From a virus: a stretch of DNA of 64,000 nt. Made by a program: the position numbers and the translations under genes. The stretch is taken from positions 1 to 64,000 of the IMG/VR virus record IMGVR_UViG_3300046787_000138; one strand, given 5' to 3'. Numbering within the stretch: position 1 is the first letter of the stretch; every line of letters begins with the position of its first letter. Below are positions 25,102-34,700 of the stretch, piece by piece. The notes under the pieces were generated by a model. The model did no database searches. It was given only the letters and a program-made list of their open reading frames with translations, and was not told the origin of the DNA.

Positions 25102-27333
25102 ATGCCTTTACAGAAACTCCAATTCCGCCCCGGTGTCAACCGTGAAGGCACGACCCTTGCTAACGAGGGCGGCTGGTTCGAGACCGACAAGGTCCGCTTC
25201 CGTTCTGGCTACCCCGAGAAAATTGGGGGCTGGGAGCTAGACACCGGCTTATCCGATGCGACCCTACAACCGCCGTCTGGCGCGTACTGGGGCGTTGCGC
25301 GTTCTTTGTGGAATTGGTTGAACCTATCTGGGTACAACCTGTTGGCAATCGGCACGGACCTCAAGTATTACATCCAGAACAGCGCCGACGGCTCCCTATA
25401 CGACGTTACCCCCATCCGCGCAACAACAGCAGCTGGTGATGTAACTTTTGCTGCCACAAACGGTTCTGCGACAATCACTGTCACTGATTCGGCTCACGGT
25501 GCGCAGACTGGTGATTTTGTAACCTTTAGCGGTGCTGTATCTCTTGGTGGCGCTATTACAGCAACCGTGCTGAACGCTGAGTTTCAGATCACTTACGTCA
25601 GCCCTTCGCAGTACACAATCACAGCAGACGTAACAGCGAATGGTAGCGACGTTGGTTCCGGGGGTACGGCTACTGTCGGTACTTACCAAATCAACACAGG
25701 TAGCGTTGTTTACTCGCTCGGTACTGGTTGGGGGGTGGGTGTCTGGGGCGGCGCAACTATTGGCGCTACTTTCTCAACACTGAATGGTGCTATCAACTCG
25801 TCTGCCACCACGATCACACTTGTTTCAAACGCCAGCTTCCCTACTTCTGGCCAAGTGCTTATTGACTCTGAACTCATTGACTACTCAGGTAAAGGTGTAA
25901 ACACGCTGACCGGCTGCACTCGTGGGGTAGAAAGCACCACTGCGGCGTCTCATTCGTCCGGGGCAATCGTACAAGACACGAGCGCTTTTGTTGGTTGGGG
26001 CGACCCAGCACCTGCTTCCGGCGGAATTGGCGTACAACTGCGACTGTGGAGTGAATCTAACTACGGTGGCGATTTAATTTTTAACCCCCGTGGTGGTGCT
26101 ATGTACTACTGGGCTAACAACGGTAACCCAAACATTTTTGACCGTGGCCAACTCCTCGGCCCCGGCGCTACCATTACGACGCAGTACGGTTCAACTACGG
26201 TTGACAACTATTGCCCATCCGTGGCCAATATCGTCTTGGTGTCTGATTCATCACGTTTCATCATTGCGTTTGGGTGCAACGACTATTTCGCAGACGCCCC
26301 GAGCCAGCAGAACCCATTGTTTATTGCTTGGTCCGCCCAAGAAAACTTTGCCGCTTGGGACCCAACTGACATAACTCAACAAGCGGGCACGTACCAGCTT
26401 AGCAATGGGTCTGAGATCGTAGCAGTGCAGCAGACCCGGCAAGAAATCTTGGTGTTCACTGACGCGGCGCTGTACTCTATGCAGTACCTTGGCCCGCCTT
26501 ATGTCTGGGGTTTCCAGATCATGGGCGACAACATATCTATCATCAGTCCAAATGCTGTAGCTACGGCCAACAACATCACCTATTGGATGGGTGTAGATAA
26601 GTTCTACATGTACTCTGGCCGTGTGGAGACGCTCCCTTGCGCGGTGCGCCAGTACATTTACGACAACATCAACTTGGATCAGTCGTATCAAGTGTTCTCA
26701 GGCACGAGCGAAGGCTACAACGAGGTCTGGTGGTTCTACTGCTCTATTACCGGGTTTGACGGTACAGGTACTGTGAGCAACCCAAACACAACGATCGACA
26801 AGTATGTGGTGTTCAACCACTTAGAACGCACTTGGTACTACGGAACTATGGAGCGCACTGCTTGGTTGGACAGCTCACTGCGGGATGTGCCGATCGCTGC
26901 TGGGTATGACGGGCAGATTATTTACCACGAGGTTGGTAACGATGACGGTACAACAACCCCACCCACGCCAATTGAAGCGTATGTACAGTCTTCGGACTTC
27001 GACATTGGTGACGGCCACAACTTCGGCTTGGTGACTCGTATCATTCCTGACGTGACTTTTGATGGCTCAGATTCTGCGCAGCCGACTGTTACGTTCACTG
27101 TTCGCCCCCGCCAGAACCCCGGGGCTAACTACGGCACTTCTAATGACCCAGATGTGGTTAGCGGTAATAACTACACTAACGTGCGCGAGTACAACGTGCA
27201 GCAGTTTACCCAGTATGTCTATGTACGAGTTCGCGGGCGTCAAATGGCGTTCCGTGTCGGCTCTAGTGACTTGGGCGTGGCGTGGCAGCTCGGCGCTCCT
27301 CGTATTGATGTTCGACCAGACGGGAGACGTTAA
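25102..27333 (+). CDS. Tail nozzle / beta-propeller hub protein (putative), 743 aa
   Basis: A large beta-rich protein. The N-terminus FRPGVNREGTTLANEGGW and KVRFRSGYPEKIGGWE resemble nozzle or tubular proteins of podoviruses. Long stretches with WGVG and blade-like WFNGS patterns suggest a beta-propeller. A Thr/Ser/Gly module at about 230-285, similar to that in the gene at 13281 (TTITLVSNASFPTSG, IDSELIDYS, LTGCTRG, TTAASH), is inserted. It overlaps the following gene by 1 bp. Probably the distal tail structure through which DNA leaves. Confidence 0.68.
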   Translation: MPLQKLQFRPGVNREGTTLANEGGWFETDKVRFRSGYPEKIGGWELDTGLSDATLQPPSGAYWGVARSLWNWLNLSGYNLLAIGTDLKYYIQNSADGSLYDVTPIRATTAAGDVTFAATNGSATITVTDSAHGAQTGDFVTFSGAVSLGGAITATVLNAEFQITYVSPSQYTITADVTANGSDVGSGGTATVGTYQINTGSVVYSLGTGWGVGVWGGATIGATFSTLNGAINSSATTITLVSNASFPTSGQVLIDSELIDYSGKGVNTLTGCTRGVESTTAASHSSGAIVQDTSAFVGWGDPAPASGGIGVQLRLWSESNYGGDLIFNPRGGAMYYWANNGNPNIFDRGQLLGPGATITTQYGSTTVDNYCPSVANIVLVSDSSRFIIAFGCNDYFADAPSQQNPLFIAWSAQENFAAWDPTDITQQAGTYQLSNGSEIVAVQQTRQEILVFTDAALYSMQYLGPPYVWGFQIMGDNISIISPNAVATANNITYWMGVDKFYMYSGRVETLPCAVRQYIYDNINLDQSYQVFSGTSEGYNEVWWFYCSITGFDGTGTVSNPNTTIDKYVVFNHLERTWYYGTMERTAWLDSSLRDVPIAAGYDGQIIYHEVGNDDGTTTPPTPIEAYVQSSDFDIGDGHNFGLVTRIIPDVTFDGSDSAQPTVTFTVRPRQNPGANYGTSNDPDVVSGNNYTNVREYNVQQFTQYVYVRVRGRQMAFRVGSSDLGVAWQLGAPRIDVRPDGRR

Positions 27334-27647
27334 TGGGAAACCGTATCGCAATTGCACCACGACTCCTCGCTGCGCCGGTAGAATACGACCAGCGGTTTTT
27401 GGACGACCTCACAAATACACTGCGTTTGTACTTTAACCAACTGGACAATGCCTCTCCGATTTCGGCAGCGTCTCAGGGGGTTGGTACAGACAAGGTAATT
27501 TCTGGGTTGAACTTTAGCCAACCTGATCCAGCAGTGCCGGGCACATTCCAGCTCAGCTTGCCAACAGAGGCGGACTTAGCTAACCTTCGGGTGGGTGATG
27601 TCTACGTAGACACTACGGCCAGCAATGTATTGAAAGTAAAAGTATGA
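27333..27647 (+). CDS. Small structural protein, 104 aa
   Basis: A TAATG overlap joins it to the nozzle gene, and its stop overlaps the next start. It contains RYFLDDLTNTLRLYF-like helix features (residues 20-35), and the end has DLANLRVGDVYVDTTASNVLKVK, reminiscent of small tail tube or needle adaptor proteins. Position between nozzle and internal virion proteins suggests a tail-core part. Confidence 0.68.
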   Translation: MGNRIAIAPRLLAAPVEYDQRFLDDLTNTLRLYFNQLDNASPISAASQGVGTDKVISGLNFSQPDPAVPGTFQLSLPTEADLANLRVGDVYVDTTASNVLKVKV

Positions 27648-29056
27648 GCTTAAAGCACGCTGCAAATCATTTAGCCGCCCACGGTCGCGGCCCAGACACC
27701 GAACTCATCCACATGACGAAGGGTGAGATCAACAGCTTACAGCAACTCGCTATGGCGGGCGGTGGCTCTTTGACGATTAACCCCCATACAGGTCTTCCCG
27801 AAGCGGGGTTCTTGTCAAAAATGCTCCCCATGGTTGCAGGTGCGGCGGCTATGTATTTCACTGGTGGCGCAGCTGCCCCTTTGATCGGCGGTTTAAGTAA
27901 CGCAGCGACCATTGGTCTAGGTATGGGTGCATTAGAAACCGCTCGTACCGGCAGTCTCCAAAAAGGTCTTATGGCTGGTATGGGCGCTTATGGTGGCGCT
28001 GGTTTGGCCGGTGGTTTGATGGGTGCTGGTGCATCTGCTATGAACACAACAGCTGCAAACGCAACTCAGGCGGCAAACCCACAACTTATGGCTAGTGAAG
28101 TTGGGCGTGAAATGGGGCAGGCAGGTTTTGTACAGCCTGAAATCGCCGCAAACATGAACCCAGCAACTGCAACTGCCGCGGATAAGATTGGATTAGGCGC
28201 GTCTAACTTGGGGACAGCAGCAGGGCGAAACACCTTCATGACCCAAATGGGTGGCGGTTCCGGCTTACTTAAAACCGGTCTAGCCGCAGCCGCCCCAATG
28301 ATTGGTAGTATGTTGCAGCCTAAAACTGAGCAGCCGCAAGTCGCAACGGGCGACGCAACGATGCCGCAACGGTTGCAGTACAACTCCGGCGCTACAACAA
28401 CCCCGTTCCCCCAACCTGACGTCCCAGAATACGGTCAACTTGGCCAAGACTTTGGTAAGCAGCGGAACTACTTCCCATCCGCTGGGTATCAGAATATAAC
28501 TGACGAGAAGGCTAAGGAGCTGCGTGGTTACGCCGTTGGTGGCCTCATGCCAACACAAGGCGGTGGCCCAGTGGAGGCTATGTCGAACGCAAATGCGATT
28601 GGCGCAAATACTGGCTTCCCGATGGCTGACATCAACAAAGGTGCATACGCTACTCCTTGGCAAACTCCCGTAGCTCAAAACGTAGTGCAAGGTGTCGCCG
28701 ACTCCGGTGTGAACAGCATGACTGGCGAGCAGAATGAGTTTGCTCGTGGTGGTTTGTCGTCCGCAGCTTCTCATCTCGGTGACTACTCTGATGGTGGTCG
28801 ACTGCTCAAGGGCCCCGGCGATGGCGTCTCTGATTCCATCCCTGCTGTGATTGGCAACAAGCGTCCCGCTCGACTCGCCGACGGTGAATTCGTGGTTCCG
28901 GCCCGCATCGTTTCTGAGCTGGGCAATGGCTCTACTGAAGCAGGTGCACGCAAGTTGTACGCTATGCTGGACCGAGTCCAAGCCGCGCGCAAGAAGTCCA
29001 TCGGCAAAGGCAAAGTGGCTAAGAACAGCCGCGCCGACAAACTCCTGCCCGCGTAA
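27644..29056 (+). CDS. Internal virion / ejection protein, 470 aa
   Basis: A Gly/Ala/Met-rich middle (residues 50-130, with long hydrophobic Ala/Gly stretches able to cross a membrane) is followed by a polar Gln/Pro/Asn region. The C-terminus contains GGRLLKGPGDGVSDSIPAVIGNK and PARLADGEFVVPARIV, a motif widespread in environmental phage internal virion or tail proteins. Likely one of the proteins injected with the DNA. The stop overlaps the next gene (TAATG). Confidence 0.7.
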   Translation: MSLKHAANHLAAHGRGPDTELIHMTKGEINSLQQLAMAGGGSLTINPHTGLPEAGFLSKMLPMVAGAAAMYFTGGAAAPLIGGLSNAATIGLGMGALETARTGSLQKGLMAGMGAYGGAGLAGGLMGAGASAMNTTAANATQAANPQLMASEVGREMGQAGFVQPEIAANMNPATATAADKIGLGASNLGTAAGRNTFMTQMGGGSGLLKTGLAAAAPMIGSMLQPKTEQPQVATGDATMPQRLQYNSGATTTPFPQPDVPEYGQLGQDFGKQRNYFPSAGYQNITDEKAKELRGYAVGGLMPTQGGGPVEAMSNANAIGANTGFPMADINKGAYATPWQTPVAQNVVQGVADSGVNSMTGEQNEFARGGLSSAASHLGDYSDGGRLLKGPGDGVSDSIPAVIGNKRPARLADGEFVVPARIVSELGNGSTEAGARKLYAMLDRVQAARKKSIGKGKVAKNSRADKLLPA

Positions 29057-29463
29057 TGCCTCTGTTCCATATTCAACCCCGAGAACTACCACAGGTGTGG
29101 CCTATTGCTGCGCCTATGCTCCAAAAAGCCATCGACATTGACCCTAATGCGGTGACAATCGAGCAAGTTGAATACTCTGTCCGAACAGGTGCTGTGCATC
29201 TGCTCGTATGGGAAGAGCCCGGTGAAGGGCTTACTGGCGCTGTAACTGTTGAGTTCATTGACTACCCTAGGGCGCGAGTCGCGCACGTAAACCTGATGGG
29301 TGGTAAAGGCATCGTGAAGAAGCATGTGTTTGAAGAAGCACAAAATTGGATGCGTCTGCACGGGGCCACAAAAGCACAATGTTGGTGTCAGGACAATCTG
29401 GTGCCAATGTATGAAAAAATGGGAATGACCAACACCCACAAGGTGATGAGGATTGAGCTATGA
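29056..29463 (+). CDS. GNAT-type N-acetyltransferase-like protein, 135 aa
   Basis: The fold pattern is of the GNAT family: alternating strands AVHLLVWEEP, AVTVEFIDYP and VAHVNLMGGKG (a possible acetyl-CoA loop), then helices and the late NLVPMYEKMGM typical of the GNAT C-terminal part. Its location in the middle of the internal virion protein genes is seen in many podophages. Substrate unknown; a modification of a virion or host protein is possible. Confidence 0.65.
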   Translation: MPLFHIQPRELPQVWPIAAPMLQKAIDIDPNAVTIEQVEYSVRTGAVHLLVWEEPGEGLTGAVTVEFIDYPRARVAHVNLMGGKGIVKKHVFEEAQNWMRLHGATKAQCWCQDNLVPMYEKMGMTNTHKVMRIEL

Positions 29464-31703
29464 ATATCTTAGATTTGAAACGCAAATTGCTCCCTATGAG
29501 CGGCCCTCAAATGGACGGCGGTGGCGGCGGTGGTGGTGGTTCTTCTACCGGCACTCAAACTCAGATTTCTGAGCTCCCAGAATGGGCGCGTGGTTACGCC
29601 AAGAGTGCTTTAGAGAAGGGCGCGGCTCTTTCCGAGACTCCGTTCCAAGCCTACGGCGGTAACCGAATCGCTGGCTTTAGCCCGTTGCAAGAACAGTCCC
29701 AACAAGCCGCTGCGAACATGCAGACAAACGCCGGTACTGGCGCGGGCATCTCTGGCGCTCAAGACGTAATGGGCAAAGCTCTTAATACAAACTACGACGC
29801 GGGCAAGTTCACCGCTGGTCAGTTTGGTAACGATGCTGCCCAGCAGTACATGAATCCCTACATGCAGAATGTGGTGGACATCCAAAAGCGCGAAGCCAAT
29901 AAGCAAGCAGCTATCCAAGGGCAACAACAACAAGCCGCCGGTGTTGGTCGCGGTGCGTTCGGCGGTAGCCGCGATGCAATGATGCGTTCGGAAGCAAACC
30001 GCAACCTGAACCAACAATTGAACGATATTCAGGCAGTCGGCTCTAGCAATGCTTACACCAACGCGCAGCAACAATTTAACGCCGACCAAGCTCGCAACAT
30101 GCAGGCTCAACAGCTCGGGGAACAGTCACGTCAATACGGCGCTGGTCTGGGTATGCAGGGACTGCAAACAGCTCTGCAAGGTGCCAACACTATGGGTACA
30201 TTGGGTAGCCAGCAGTTCCAGCAAGGCATGGACATCAACAAGCTGCAAAACGCTTACGGTGGCCAGCAACAAGCCCTGCGCCAACAAGGTCTGTCTCAAG
30301 CATACCAAGACTTCCAAGACCAGAAGAACTACCCATACAAACAGTTGGGCTTCTTCTCCGACATGATTCGTGGTCTACCACTGGGCCAAGTCACATCCAA
30401 AACTATGTACGAGCCTGCACCGGGTATGGCGCAGCAGGTGGCCTCGCTTGGTACGGGTGCTTATGGTTTGAGCAAGTTCATGGCCGAGGGTGGTATGGCT
30501 TACGCCGACGGCGGTTCTGTGGACAGCGCGGACAACGTGTCTCGCATCGTTAGCAAACTGTCGGACCAACAACTCCAGCAAGCCGCGCAAGCTGCTCAAG
30601 CCCGTGGCGACATGGACCAACTCGAAGCAATCCAAAGCGAAATGGGTATGCGCGCATCTGAGCGTAATGGCTTGGCCAGTGCAGTGACCCCACAGATGGC
30701 CGACCAGATGGCTGGTGGTGGCGTGGTTGCGTTTGCTGACGGTGGGTATAACGACGCGCTTACCCGCGCCCGTGGCCTCGCTGAAACAGACTTGGCAGAA
30801 ACTCCCGGACAGCGTATGGCGGGAATTAAGTCCGCACTGCCTGATATTCAAGCAATGTACGGCCCGAGCGCGACTGCTCCCTACATGGAAGACATCAAAA
30901 AAGAACGCGCTGGTCTGGGTAAGATGGCAGATCAAGGCGAAGGCCTTGCGTGGTTAGCCGCATCTAAGGCTATCCTGCGCCCCGGTAATAAGGCTCGTGC
31001 TGTGTCCGAAGCCATGGGTGCGTTTGGTACTGAGATCGTGAAAATGAAGAAAGACCAGCGCGACGCGGACCGCCAACTGCGCCAAGCTGAACTCACTTTG
31101 GCTACCGCAGAACAAGCACGTGCTGATGGTCAAATCGGTAAGGCAGAAAGCCTGTACGACAAGTCGCAAGCGCAGAAAAAAGAAGGTATCGACCGTCAAC
31201 TCAGCGTTGCCGAGAAAGAAGCGCAAATCCAAGCCGGTATCAAGCAGGCGCAGATTCAAGCATCCGCCACTCTGGGCAAAGCCACTGATTTGGACAAGCT
31301 CACCAAGGCTAACTTTGAGGCTATGCTTGAAGCGGGGGAGCCAAACAGCGCAGCCACCCGCGCAAAGGCGGCGAAGGAAGCAGCCGACCAGCTCGGTAAG
31401 TACCCCGGCTCTGCTCGTGCAGAAGCAGCTACTACTAAAGCCATTGCTCCAGAAGTTGAGAACGCACTGCTGCAAAACAAGGCATACCGGAAGGCTATGA
31501 GTACGGGGAATTACGAAGAAGCGGCGGCTATCCGTGCAAAAGTCGTCAACTCTATCAAGCCTGCCGAAAGCAAGGGCGATTCAACTCCCGCACCACAGCA
31601 ATCCGCAGCTCCAATCAAGGTTACAACCGAAGCGCAATTTGCTAAACTGCGACCCGGGACTACATTCATCGCTCCAGATGGGTCGACCCGAATCAAACAG
31701 TAA
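29460..31703 (+). CDS. Internal virion protein, 747 aa
   Basis: Begins with a short helix and a polyglycine run. Residues 30-300 are Gln-, Ala- and Asn-rich. Two GGG/ADGG motifs follow (about 342-357 and 420-427). The C-terminal half is a long Lys/Ala/Glu/Gln coiled coil, typical for ejection proteins that build a tube across the cell envelope. Its start overlaps the GNAT gene stop by 4 bp. No lysozyme motif seen. Confidence 0.7.
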   Translation: MNILDLKRKLLPMSGPQMDGGGGGGGGSSTGTQTQISELPEWARGYAKSALEKGAALSETPFQAYGGNRIAGFSPLQEQSQQAAANMQTNAGTGAGISGAQDVMGKALNTNYDAGKFTAGQFGNDAAQQYMNPYMQNVVDIQKREANKQAAIQGQQQQAAGVGRGAFGGSRDAMMRSEANRNLNQQLNDIQAVGSSNAYTNAQQQFNADQARNMQAQQLGEQSRQYGAGLGMQGLQTALQGANTMGTLGSQQFQQGMDINKLQNAYGGQQQALRQQGLSQAYQDFQDQKNYPYKQLGFFSDMIRGLPLGQVTSKTMYEPAPGMAQQVASLGTGAYGLSKFMAEGGMAYADGGSVDSADNVSRIVSKLSDQQLQQAAQAAQARGDMDQLEAIQSEMGMRASERNGLASAVTPQMADQMAGGGVVAFADGGYNDALTRARGLAETDLAETPGQRMAGIKSALPDIQAMYGPSATAPYMEDIKKERAGLGKMADQGEGLAWLAASKAILRPGNKARAVSEAMGAFGTEIVKMKKDQRDADRQLRQAELTLATAEQARADGQIGKAESLYDKSQAQKKEGIDRQLSVAEKEAQIQAGIKQAQIQASATLGKATDLDKLTKANFEAMLEAGEPNSAATRAKAAKEAADQLGKYPGSARAEAATTKAIAPEVENALLQNKAYRKAMSTGNYEEAAAIRAKVVNSIKPAESKGDSTPAPQQSAAPIKVTTEAQFAKLRPGTTFIAPDGSTRIKQ

Positions 31704-31711
31704 GGCATGTC

Positions 31712-34700
31712 ATGGCAAAAAATTGGTGGGACGAAGCGCCGCTAGCTGAAGAGAAATCCGCAGAGTGGTGGCAAGCTGCCCCACTTGCCAAGGAAGAAGC
31801 AAAAGCAGGGGAGTGGTGGCAAGCTGCTCCCGTGGTTAAGGCCGAGCCAAAGCCCGAGGACCAATCGTTCCTGCGCAGTGTTGCCGACGTCCCTCTGAAA
31901 GCCGCTTCTGGCTTGGCTACTGGCGTGCGCTTGGTTGCTGACGCCTTCGGTGCGGGCAGTGGCGTATCCAACACCATCAAGGGTGTGGAAGATTACATCG
32001 GCGATCTGTACAGCGCGCAGTCAAAGAAGGACTCGGCTGAGATTTCTCGCATCATGAAGGACGCTGAGGACAAGGGTGTTGGCGATCAAGTTAAAGCCGC
32101 GATTAAAGCCTTCACCGTTGCCCCTATCGACACAGTCGTAAACGCATTGGGCACTTCCGCTCCTGCTATCGTGGCGGGTTTGGGCGCGTCTGTTCTTGGT
32201 GCTGGTGCTTTGGCTACTACCGCCGTCGGCGCTGGCGTTGGCGCAACCATGGGTGCCGGTACTATTAAGGGCTCCATCTATGACGCGGTCAAGGAAGAAC
32301 TCGGCAAGACCGAGATGCCCGAAGACCAAATCGAGGCCCGCGCACAGCTGGCTCAAAACTACAACGGTAAGAACCTAGATCAAATTCTGATGGGTTCTGC
32401 CCTCGGCGCTATCGGTGCGACTACAGGTTTCGAGCCAGCGGTTGCTCGTCAGGTGGCTAAACAAATCGCCACGGGTAGCGTTAAGAAACAAGCGGTTACT
32501 ACAGCTGCTAAGGAATTTGCAGGCGAAGCGGCGGAGGGTGGTCAAGAACAACTGGCCCAGAACATTGCTCTTCAGCGTGAAGGATACGACGTACCCACCA
32601 TGCGCGGTGTCGTTGGCCAAGCTACTTTGGAAGGTCTGGCTGGTGCTGGCCTCGGTGCAACGTCCGGTGTGCGTGAAGGTTTGGAAGCTCGACGCATCGC
32701 CGCCGAGAAAGATATGCCAGTTCCCGCAACTGCGGAACAACCTGCGCCCACCCCTGAAACCGCTCCAGTCGAAGAACGAGTCACCGCACGCGCACAAGAG
32801 CTCCAGTCTCAGGGTATGCAGGCTGATGACGCCATCAAGGTGGCCACACGCAATATCGCCGACGAGGATGCGAAAGCCCGTGCACCAGAAGCAGAGGCTG
32901 CGATTGCCGACGTAGCTCCTAACCCCGAGCGCGTCGCTGAACTTATCCCAACCCTACAACAAGAGTTTGGTATGTCCCTAGCCGAGGCTGAGGGTACGGC
33001 TATTGATCTCGCTACAGAGGAAGCAAAAGAAGATGCGCTTACCCAAAGAGATGCAGCAGGAGAAACAAATGTTGGACAACCTATCGCCGAAGCAGGTGGA
33101 GTCAGCCCTGAGTTGGCTGGACAGCCCGATCAAATCGAGCCCGCCGGAGGAGCTGGAGAACTTGCAACCGATGGAGTGGTTCCTGCTGGAGAGGATGTTG
33201 TACCTACTGTTGCAGGAGAAGCAGTCGAGCCGAGTGCACTGAAGACGGATGAGCAATTACTTGCTGAAGCGGATGCGGAAGATCGTCGATATGCAGAGCA
33301 TGATGCCAAAGTTGCTGAAGCCCGTAGTGTTGCCAGAAATAACTTTGACTCCGCGTTAGACCAAGTAAATAGTGCTGAATACAATGGCGACATTGATGCG
33401 GCATTTGATTCTTATAGCCAGAACACATCGGATACTTTGGCTGAGCAAGGTAATAGAGATTACATCCTTACCGGTGCTCGTGAGTTTGACAAGTTAGTAG
33501 CAGAATACAAAGCAAAACAAGGAGCCCAAGTTGGCACTGAAACCACTGAAGCCGTCCAAGCAGAAACGCAAGGACAAGAACCAGCCCCTACCGCTGAAGT
33601 AACCGCGCCCGTTGTGGCCCCCACAAAGGCTAGCAAAAAAGCGCAGGACAAGGCCAACCTCAAGGCAGTTGAAGAGCTTGAGACCAAGTTTGCTGAAATC
33701 AGCCGCCCGCTTACGAGCGAAGAAGTTGAGTCCATGCAGCAGGCTAGGGAGAGCGATCTCATCCAAGACCCAGCGTACAAAGTTGACTACCTGCGCGACC
33801 GCCGCATGGCCAAGATTCAGGCAATCAACGACATTCTCGATATGCGCGAGAAGATGAAGACGGCTAGCCCCGAGGTAAAGGCGCGTCTGAACGACTTGAT
33901 TAACAGCCCCTCTATCTCCAAACAAGAGTACGACGACGTCGTTAAGGGGCGCGCATATCGCGCCAAGTACAGCGCCCAGCTCAAGGCTGCGGAAGCGCCA
34001 GCCGACACTAAATTTAACAACGCCACCAACGGCGCGCAAGCGCTGGCCATCGTCATCAAGACAGGCAACGGCTTCCAGAAGATGCTCGCTAAGCGCATCC
34101 TCCCATTCGTGCGTAACGTCAAGTTCGTGGTTGTGGAAAAGGGCAACGAGCCCGACGCGCTGAAGACTGAGAAGGGCGAGAAATTCTGGAAAAACGCCAG
34201 CGGTCTGTTTGTGCAGAACGATGCAACAGGCGAGCGCACCGTCTATGTGGCGGGGGACAGCTACGGCGAACTCCAAGGCATCAACAACATCACCGTGCTG
34301 CACGAGCTGCTGCACGCCGCAACGAACCAAAAACTGTACCTTGGCCTCAAGGCGATCGAGAACGGATTCTCTTCCGACGCTGCTCTTACTAAAGCAGTCC
34401 GAGACTTGCAAGACGTCATGCACCGCGTGCAGGACTACATCATAGAAAATAAGGGCCAACTGCCCCCAGCGATTGTCGCCATCATTAAGAACACCAACGG
34501 CATGGCGATCACCGACGTGCGCGAGTTCTTGGCCTACGGCATGTCCGACCCAGACTTCCAAGAGTTCATGATGCAGGTGCAGGGTGTTGAGGAAGACGTA
34601 TCGTTCTTCTCCCGCTTTGTTGCCGCCATCCGTGAGTTCTTCAAAATGGGTGAGGACACTACCAACGCCTTGACCGACTTGATCGTATCGACTGACCGTT

